Source: Acidobacteriaceae bacterium (GTDB lineage Bacteria > Acidobacteriota > Terriglobia > Terriglobales > Acidobacteriaceae). Taken from it: a stretch of DNA of 5,985 nt. Position numbers and translations under genes: made by a program. The notes under the pieces were generated by a model. The model was given only the letters and a program-made list of their open reading frames with translations, ran no database searches and was not told the DNA's origin. The DNA lies in contig PLSH01000250.1 of the NCBI GenBank assembly GCA_003165095.1, positions 1 to 5,985 of the forward strand, in the 5' to 3' direction. This document shows, one piece after another, positions 1 to 4,267 of this stretch (its first letter is position 1; each line of letters opens with the position of its first letter).

Positions 1-1281
1 TGCTGCGTGGCCGGCGCCGGCGACTGCGTGGTTGACGAGGCGAAGAAGGAACTGCGCGTCAAGGGCAAGACCTACAAACAGGGCGACTGGATCTCGCTCG
101 ACGGCACCACGGGCCGCGTGATTGCGGGCCAACTGAAGACACTTGAAGCGCAGCCAGACGATCCAGATCTCGTCAAGTTCATGAGCTGGGTCGACCCGGT
201 CCGCAAGCTGCGCATCCGCGCCAATGCCGACATTCCGCGCGATGCAAAGCAGGCGATGCTGTTCGGGGCCGAGGGTATCGGATTGTGCCGCACGGAGCAC
301 ATGTTCTTTGCCGAGGACCGCATCGAGCACATGCGCGCCATGATTCTGGCCGACAACGAGAAGGACCGCCGGGCTGCTCTCAAAAAGCTGCTGCCCATGC
401 AGCGGGCCGACTTTGTTGGCCTCTTCAAGGCCATGGGATCGCTTCCCGTCACCATCCGCACCATCGATCCTCCGCTGCACGAGTTTCTGCCCAAGCGCGA
501 AGATCTGCTGGTGCAAATCCAGCACCTTGTCGACACCAAGCCGCGTTCGCCCAAGCTCAAGGAGCTGCGCACGCTGCTGGCGCGAGTTGAAGAGCTGCAC
601 GAGCAGAACCCGATGCTGGGTCTGCGCGGATGCCGTCTGGGCATCAAGTTCCCCGAGATTACCGAGATGCAGGTGCGAGCCATCCTCGAGGCCGCAGTCG
701 CGGTCAAGGTAAAGGGCGGCGACCCGCATCCCGAGATCATGATCCCGCTCGTGGGCTCGATCGAAGAGATGCGCAACCAGGCGGCGATTGTGCGCAGCGT
801 CGCGGAACAAATCTTCAAGGAAAAGGGCGCCAAGGTTGATTACATGGTGGGAACCATGATTGAGCTGCCGCGCGCTGCCCTTACCGCGGACCAGATCGCC
901 GAGGAGGCGGAGTTCTTCAGCTTCGGGACCAACGACCTGACGCAGACGACCTACGGCATCTCGCGCGACGACATCAACAGCTTCCTGCCTGCGTATCTCA
1001 AGGCCGGAATTTTCAAACAAGATCCGTTTGCCACGCTCGACCAGGCCGGAGTGGGCCAACTGGTGAAGGGCGCCGTGGCCAAGGGACGCAACACGCGGGC
1101 TAACCTGAAAGTAGGCATCTGCGGTGAACATGGCGGCGATCCTGAGTCCGTCAAGTTCTGCCACAGAATCGGGCTCAACTACGTCTCCTGCTCACCCTTC
1201 CGGTTGTTGACGGCAAGGCTGGCGGCTGCGCAGGCGGCGCTCGAAGAGACACAGACCGGCGCCATTCACACCACCAGCTAA
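1..1281 (+). CDS. ppdK: Pyruvate, phosphate dikinase, C-terminal half (5' end outside window)
   Basis: Catalyses reversible conversion of pyruvate, ATP and phosphate to phosphoenolpyruvate, AMP and diphosphate in the cytoplasm. The frame is open from base 1, so the GTG at 7 is internal; 426 codons are visible and end in TAA. The first ~40 residues (CCVAGAG...) finish the swivelling phosphohistidine domain; the phosphorylated His should lie just upstream of the window. The rest is the PEP/pyruvate-binding TIM barrel. It contains GLCRTEHMFF (substrate-binding Arg codon at 289), TIRTIDPPLHEF, MLGLRGCRLGI, GTMIELPRAAL (metal-binding Glu), SFGTNDLTQTTYG at 919-957 (metal-binding Asp) and GICGEHGG with the catalytic Cys codon at 1120-1122. 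All barrel catalytic residues I know for the family are intact. DPPLHEF and the long barrel favour PPDK over PEP synthase or PTS enzyme I. It is followed by a stem-loop, so it probably ends its transcript. Confidence 0.96.
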   Translation, partial: CCVAGAGDCVVDEAKKELRVKGKTYKQGDWISLDGTTGRVIAGQLKTLEAQPDDPDLVKFMSWVDPVRKLRIRANADIPRDAKQAMLFGAEGIGLCRTEHMFFAEDRIEHMRAMILADNEKDRRAALKKLLPMQRADFVGLFKAMGSLPVTIRTIDPPLHEFLPKREDLLVQIQHLVDTKPRSPKLKELRTLLARVEELHEQNPMLGLRGCRLGIKFPEITEMQVRAILEAAVAVKVKGGDPHPEIMIPLVGSIEEMRNQAAIVRSVAEQIFKEKGAKVDYMVGTMIELPRAALTADQIAEEAEFFSFGTNDLTQTTYGISRDDINSFLPAYLKAGIFKQDPFATLDQAGVGQLVKGAVAKGRNTRANLKVGICGEHGGDPESVKFCHRIGLNYVSCSPFRLLTARLAAAQAALEETQTGAIHTTS

Positions 1282-1302
1282 CTGGCGGCCGGGCAAGAAC
1301 AG

Positions 1303-1332
1303 CGAGGGCGCAGCCAAGTGGCTGCGCCCTTG
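1303..1332 (+). terminator. Stem-loop after ppdK, probable transcription terminator
   Basis: GGGCGCAGCCA at 1306-1316 pairs perfectly with TGGCTGCGCCC at 1319-1329 across AG. In practice the innermost pair opens to give a 4-base loop. The stem extends outward by an A-T, a G-T and a C-G pair, to about 14 bp. It lies 21 bases after the ppdK stop. The following bases (TTGGTGCGTTTGGGT) are only weakly T-rich, so it may be a weak intrinsic terminator or an RNA 3'-end stabiliser. It separates ppdK from the AT-rich toxin-antitoxin promoter. Confidence 0.7.
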
Positions 1333-1390
1333 GTGCGTTTGGGTGCAAACAGTCCCAATTGATTTGTATTTTCAATAATTTAACAATTTA

Positions 1391-1429
1391 TGTACATCAT
1401 ATTCCATTCATGGCGTACACCGTGGTACA
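1391..1429. promoter_or_regulatory. Candidate toxin-antitoxin operator: three GTAC-centred sites
   Basis: TGTACA at 1391-1396 is a perfect 6-bp palindrome. Two near copies follow: CGTACA at 1414-1419 and GGTACA at 1424-1429. Their centres are 23 and 10 bases apart, roughly two turns and one turn of the helix. The E. coli YefM-YoeB operator is known to use paired palindromes with a TGTACA core, and the gene just downstream encodes a Phd/YefM-family protein. Binding by the local antitoxin, with or without toxin, and autorepression are inference. The rightmost site overlaps the putative -10 element, as expected for a repressor. Confidence 0.6.
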
Positions 1430-1438
1430 TTATTTTCA
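1426..1438 (+). promoter_or_regulatory. Putative extended -10 element and leaderless start for the antitoxin
   Basis: TGG-TACATT fits an extended -10 pattern (TGn followed by a 4/6 match to TATAAT at 1426-1431). A start site seven bases after the box falls on the A of the ATG at 1438. No purine-rich ribosome-binding site precedes that ATG (GGTACATTATTTTC), which fits a leaderless mRNA. I see no good -35 at the usual distance. The approximately 90 bases upstream are strikingly AT-rich compared with the rest of the window. Confidence 0.35.
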
Positions 1439-1698
1439 TGGAAGTCTCGATCACACAGTTTCGCCGCGAGATGTTCGACCTTGTGAACCGCGCTCTCGAT
1501 GGCACCGAGGTCTGGGTGCGGCACAAGGGAAAGCGCTTTCGCGTTGCTCCTGAGGGCCAGCCAGCCAGCCGCCTCGCCCGGATTACGCCCATGGCGATTC
1601 TCAATCCTGACGCACCCGATCTGAACGATCCGGCTTTCAAGGCCGAGTTTCGCGCAGAGATGGAAAAGGCCTGGGAAGACGACTGGTCGATCCTCTGA
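1438..1698 (+). CDS. Type II antitoxin, Phd/YefM family
   Basis: An 86-residue protein opening MEVSITQFRREMFDLVNRAL and continuing with EVWVRHKGKRFRVAPEG. This is the usual N-terminal DNA-binding and dimerisation fold of Phd/YefM antitoxins. The C-terminal ~25 residues are acidic and aromatic (FKAEFRAEMEKAWEDDWSIL), as expected for the segment that wraps and inhibits the toxin. I chose ATG 1438 because the family motif starts there. An in-frame ATG at 1390 would add 16 residues that read through the operator repeats and look unlike protein. The stop overlaps the toxin start by one base (TGATG at 1696-1700). It is likely to neutralise the PIN toxin and repress its own promoter through the upstream GTAC sites. 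Pairing of a Phd-type antitoxin with a PIN toxin is known elsewhere. Family call is firm; DNA target is inference. Confidence 0.9.
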   Translation: MEVSITQFRREMFDLVNRALDGTEVWVRHKGKRFRVAPEGQPASRLARITPMAILNPDAPDLNDPAFKAEFRAEMEKAWEDDWSIL

Positions 1699-2087
1699 TG
1701 GCAATTCAGGCGGTTTATCTCGACACCCATGTCGTGGTCTGGCTAGCCGCGGGCAAGATCAGCCAGATCACTCCCAAAGCACAGGCTTTGATTGAGACCG
1801 CCGATCTGCTGCTCTCGCCCATGGCTTTGATGGAGCTGGAGTACCTGTACGAACTCAAGCGCATCCGGCTGCGTGGCCGCGATCTCTTCCAAAAGGTAGC
1901 GCACGAGACCGGCCTGCAACTCTGCGATCTGCCGTTTCCGTCTATCGCCGGCGCCGCCCTCGACGAAATGTGGGCGCGCGACCCCTTCGATCGCCTCATC
2001 GTTGCGCAGGCCAAAGCCAATGGCTTTGCTCCGCTGCTCTCCGCCGACGCGGAAATTCGCAAACACTACCCGCGCACTGTCTGGTAA
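1698..2087 (+). CDS. vapC: PIN-domain ribonuclease toxin, VapC type
   Basis: A 129-residue protein, the normal size for a single PIN domain. PIN toxins are Mg-dependent ribonucleases that block translation by cutting tRNA or rRNA; the target here cannot be read from sequence. Acidic residues of the expected active site are all present: D9 in YLDTHVVVW, E46 in SPMALMELEYL, D95 and D98 in ARDPFDRLIVAQA, and D117 in LLSADAEIRKHY. The motif set LDTH, DPFDR and SAD..I..Y matches the subgroup usually encoded beside Phd/YefM antitoxins. The ATG shares its A with the antitoxin TGA stop, and the bases before it lack a ribosome-binding site, so translation probably depends on ribosomes finishing the antitoxin. 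A stem-loop follows immediately. There is no sign of truncation, so the toxin appears active. Confidence 0.92.
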   Translation: MAIQAVYLDTHVVVWLAAGKISQITPKAQALIETADLLLSPMALMELEYLYELKRIRLRGRDLFQKVAHETGLQLCDLPFPSIAGAALDEMWARDPFDRLIVAQAKANGFAPLLSADAEIRKHYPRTVW

Positions 2088-2090
2088 TGT

Positions 2091-2117
2091 CAGGACAGCA
2101 TCTCTCGATGCTTCCTG
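2091..2117 (+). terminator. Stem-loop just after the toxin gene
   Basis: CAGGA at 2091-2095 pairs with TCCTG at 2113-2117, and AGCATC at 2097-2102 pairs with GATGCT at 2107-2112, around a TCTC loop with one bulged C at 2096. It begins three bases after the toxin stop. There is no T-run after it, so it may be a weak or Rho-assisted terminator, or a 3' stabilising hairpin. It would separate the toxin-antitoxin operon from the next gene. Confidence 0.5.
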
Positions 2118-2187
2118 CCTGCGCGTCTTCCCGCATGCCTTCCTGTATCTGAACGGATAGAGGATTCATTTCGTTCCCCGGCGCCAC

Positions 2188-2193
2188 GAAAGG
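2188..2193 (+). promoter_or_regulatory. Ribosome-binding site of the broken transglutaminase-like gene
   Basis: GAAAGG ends six bases before the ATG at 2200 and fixes that start. Its preservation means the N-terminal fragment (100 residues, ending at 2502) could still be translated. Confidence 0.55.
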
Positions 2194-2199
2194 CCTCCC

Positions 2200-2674
2200 A
2201 TGTTGATCCGGCTGGCATACGACATTCAATTCGAAACTCCGGCCCCGGTCGCCATGGTGGCGATGCTGAACGTCCACCCTTCGCGCATCCCTGACCTGCT
2301 GGAGCCGGACGTGCTGCGGCCAGAACCGAATCTCGAAACCACAGGTTACATCGACGACTTTGGGAACCGGTGCGTGCGGTTCGTCGCTCCCCAGGGGCCG
2401 CTCAGGCTGAGCAGCACCACGCTCATTCGCGACTCCGGCGAGCCGGACCAGGTGAACTGGTCTGCGCGTGAACGGGCCATGGTTCGAGGTTTATCTCGAT
2501 GATCAGTGGTGGACGTTCGATGCCCGCAACAACCAGCCGCGCATTGGCCGCGTGCTCATGGCAACCGGCCGGGACGCCTCCGACGTGGCCATGACCACTT
2601 CGTTTGGGCAAGCCGACCTGCGCCAGTTTTTCGTCATGACCGAAGAAGAAACCGCGCCCTTGACCCAGGTGTAG
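2200..2674 (+). pseudogene. Transglutaminase-like protein, internal deletion plus frame change
   Basis: Two adjacent frames each match one end of a bacterial transglutaminase-like (COG1305-type) protein. The first, from ATG 2200, carries the N-terminal beta domain (LIRLAYDIQFETPAPVAM, NVHPSRIPDL, YIDDFGNRCVRFVAPQGPLR, LIRDSGEPD). It drifts off the family after about 2460 and stops at 2502. The second frame, from about 2471 to the TAG at 2672, carries the C-terminal part (WFEVYLDDQWWTFDAR, PRIGRVLMATGRDASDVA, TTSFGQADL). From memory the intact family is about 265-290 residues. Here only ~155 remain, so roughly 110-130 residues are absent, including the segment with the catalytic Cys. The usual His-Ala-Trp before FEVYL reads Gly-Pro-Trp. 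A good ribosome-binding site (GAAAGG at 2188-2193) survives upstream of ATG 2200, suggesting recent decay. No insertion-sequence remnants are visible at the junction. An assembly error is the main alternative. Confidence 0.8.
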
Positions 2675-2707
2675 ATTTCAGAGAATCAACCTGGATTCAG
2701 GCTACTT

Positions 2708-3871
2708 TTACTTCGAATCACCGCCTGCGGCGTAATATCCTTCCCGCGTCACCACGGTCAGATCGCCGTTCCTGGGCTTGAGCGCAATCTTGTGGTAGCC
2801 GCCATCGTTGTCCACCTGGTCGGGCGTGTAGCTAAGCAGGTACTGGCCGCGCAGCTCTTCCGCGATCTGGCCGTAAATCTCGTCCAGGTTATCCTTCTTC
2901 TTGGCCTCGAAGTACCGGCCTCCGGTGCGCGTGGCTATCTGCTCCATGATCTTCTTGCCGTCCACCTGCGGCTGGCTGGAACCGCCGCCGTGATGCCCGC
3001 CGCCGCCCGGCCAGCCTCCACCGCCGCCGGGATAACCACCGCCGCCGCCCATGCCGCCGTGATGCCCGCCGCCGGGAAATCCATTCTGGCTGCGCTCCTC
3101 TTCACCCTTGAAATAAATGGTGTAGACGGTGAGATTGGCCCGTTCCGCCGCATCGATCGCTTCGTTCAGCGTCTCTTTGCTGCCCCGGTCGACGCCGTCG
3201 GAGAAGACCAGCAGCGCTTTACGTCCGTCCTTGGGCTTCATCAGCTCGTCTGAAGCCAGGAAAATCGCGTCGTAAAGCTGCGTTCCTCCACGGCTGTGCG
3301 TCGTCTGTCCATTGTGGTCGTCGCCACTGGTTTCAGGGCCCTGGGGATTGTTGCGCTCGGCTTCGGTGGGTCCCATCTCATCCAGCTCGTGGTGCAGTTT
3401 GTCGCGGGAGTTGGTGAAATCTTCCAGCAGCTCCACTTCGCGGTCAAAGTGGATGAGAAACGCCTGGTCGCCCTGCTTGGCATTCTTGGGGTCGGCGGGC
3501 AGCATCAGGTCGACAAATTTTTCCGCAGCCTTCCGCTCGCTGTCCATCGCCGAATTCACGCTGCGGCTGGTGTCAACCAGCAGTCCCAAACGGAAAGGCA
3601 GATCGCTCTCCCGCGTAAAGCTTTTGATGACCTGCGGCCGCGTATCCTCAGCCAGCGTGAAGTCGCCGGCCGTCAGGTTGGTCACCAGCGCCCCATGCTT
3701 GTCGCGCACCGTCACCGGGAGTAATACCTCCCGCGCCTGCACCTTCAGCGTTGTGGTGGGCCGGTCTGAATCGGGACCGTGGGTCGCCGGACCCTGGGCC
3801 GAGCCAGCCACGCACAGCCATGGCAAGGCCAGGATCGTTATCGCAGAGCAGGAAAAAAGTGAGATTTTCAT
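2708..3871 (-). CDS. Secreted VWFA-related Acidobacterial-domain protein with Gly/His-rich insertion
   Basis: A 387-residue protein from ATG 3871; a GTG at 3889 in the same frame is less likely because AGGA at 3877-3880 sits five bases before the ATG. Residues 1-25 are a signal peptide (MKIS, then a hydrophobic core, with probable cleavage after AGSA), so it is exported. Residues ~40-90 are the typical entry strand region (VQAREVLLPVTVRDKHGALV, GDFTLAEDTRPQVIKSF). The VWA domain follows with an intact metal-ion-dependent adhesion site: DTSRS at 100-104, Thr197 in GGTQLYDA and Asp225 in VFSDGVD. It ends with RTGGRYFEAKKKDNLDEIYGQIAEELRGQYLLSYTP and a C-terminal strand region (TREGYYA). This matches the TIGR03436 architecture, abundant in Acidobacteria; its biological role is unknown. 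Unusual is a run of about 32 residues (266-297), nearly all Gly with two His-His pairs, inserted after the YTIYFKG strand. It is convergent with the broken gene at 2200-2674. Confidence 0.9.
   Translation of the reverse strand: MKISLFSCSAITILALPWLCVAGSAQGPATHGPDSDRPTTTLKVQAREVLLPVTVRDKHGALVTNLTAGDFTLAEDTRPQVIKSFTRESDLPFRLGLLVDTSRSVNSAMDSERKAAEKFVDLMLPADPKNAKQGDQAFLIHFDREVELLEDFTNSRDKLHHELDEMGPTEAERNNPQGPETSGDDHNGQTTHSRGGTQLYDAIFLASDELMKPKDGRKALLVFSDGVDRGSKETLNEAIDAAERANLTVYTIYFKGEEERSQNGFPGGGHHGGMGGGGGYPGGGGGWPGGGGHHGGGSSQPQVDGKKIMEQIATRTGGRYFEAKKKDNLDEIYGQIAEELRGQYLLSYTPDQVDNDGGYHKIALKPRNGDLTVVTREGYYAAGGDSK
2984..3074. repeat. Gly/His codon repeat inside the VWA gene
   Basis: A perfect 22-bp direct repeat (copies at 2984-3005 and 3053-3074, offset 69 bp, i.e. 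23 codons, in frame) flanks several GCC/GCCGCC triplet runs. Read on the minus strand it encodes the Gly-rich run with a His-His pair near each end. Such a tract is prone to replication slippage, so its length may vary between strains. Confidence 0.8.
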
Positions 3872-3876
3872 ACGGT

Positions 3877-3880
3877 TCCT
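3877..3880 (-). promoter_or_regulatory. Ribosome-binding site that decides the VWA protein start
   Basis: On the minus strand AGGA lies five bases before ATG 3871. The alternative GTG at 3889 has no such sequence in front, and would put six charged or polar residues (FNRNR) before the signal peptide. Confidence 0.6.
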
Positions 3881-4176
3881 GTTGAACACACTTCCAGTGA
3901 GTTAGACGCGGCAGGTTCCCGTCCGTTGACCGGCGTTTGGTCATCCCCGCCTGCGCGCCCTGCGCATTTTTTTGAGCGACAAAGCGCCCCTGATTCCCTA
4001 TACCGATCGAATCATGGCCCACGATTCCCCACTGACCATCAAGCGCCTCCCCGGGGAGCGGTTCAGGAAGCCGCGGCGCGCCCGGAAAAGGCGGAAGTTG
4101 GACCTTGCCGGGCATTCAGAGGCGCACGAGTTGCACATTTCAAAGTTGGAACGAGGGACACCGTTAATTCGCGCAA

Positions 4177-4208
4177 CGGGCGAACAATCATGGTTGATTG
4201 TTCGCCCG
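4177..4208 (-). terminator. Perfect 14-bp stem-loop, probable terminator of the modular exported protein gene
   Basis: CGGGCGAACAATCA at 4177-4190 pairs without mismatch with TGATTGTTCGCCCG at 4195-4208 around a 4-base loop (TGGT on the + strand). It lies 59 bases beyond the stop at 4268 of the minus-strand gene, where its transcript should end. No T-run follows on the minus strand (GTTGCGCGAATTAAC), so termination may be Rho-assisted, or the hairpin may protect the 3' end. A repressor-binding inverted repeat is a less likely alternative. Confidence 0.6.
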
Positions 4209-4267
4209 ATTAGCGGTTTCGATTTTCCCATCGATCAAGAGGCGCAGGCCAATGGGTGCAGCGCCGC

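Larger units (their letters stand above)
3872..4267. other. Gene-free stretch between two minus-strand genes
   Basis: I find no convincing gene in these 396 bases. Open frames on both strands (for example + 3972-4397 and - 3998-4231) show no recognisable motif, and the longer one runs across the 3' end of the next gene. The stretch holds the strong stem-loop at 4177-4208, a 12-bp palindrome CTCCCCGGGGAG at 4047-4058, and a run of seven T at 3967-3973. The promoter of the VWA gene should lie here. A weak minus-strand candidate is TTGAAA at 4143-4138, 17 bases before TCTGAA at 4120-4115, which would give a ~240-base leader; I would not rely on it. Confidence 0.5.

Noticed and set aside
72..833. 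Long open frame on the minus strand opposite ppdK (253 codons)
   Set aside because: Its translation is Arg/Ser-rich with no family motif, and it lies wholly opposite the clearly conserved dikinase barrel; this is a codon-bias effect in GC-rich DNA.
1390..1437. Upstream in-frame ATG extending the antitoxin by 16 residues
   Set aside because: The Phd/YefM motif begins exactly at 1438; the extension has no family match and consists of the translated operator/promoter repeats.
1282..2199. Toxin-antitoxin pair considered as part of a mobile element
   Set aside because: No transposase, integrase, tRNA attachment site or terminal repeats are visible; GC content of the coding parts is like the neighbours. 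Only the short promoter patch is AT-rich.
2690..2701. CCTG-GATT-CAGG hairpin between the convergent genes
   Set aside because: Only a 4-bp stem; too short to support a terminator call, though some termination signal is expected here.
2984..3074. Repeated units considered as a CRISPR-like or tandem-repeat array
   Set aside because: Only two 22-bp copies, in frame in a Gly/His coding run; no regular spacers.
3312..3905. Plus-strand open frame of 197 codons antisense to the VWA gene
   Set aside because: Low-complexity Ser/Arg-rich translation without motifs, opposite a gene with an intact signal peptide and metal-binding site.
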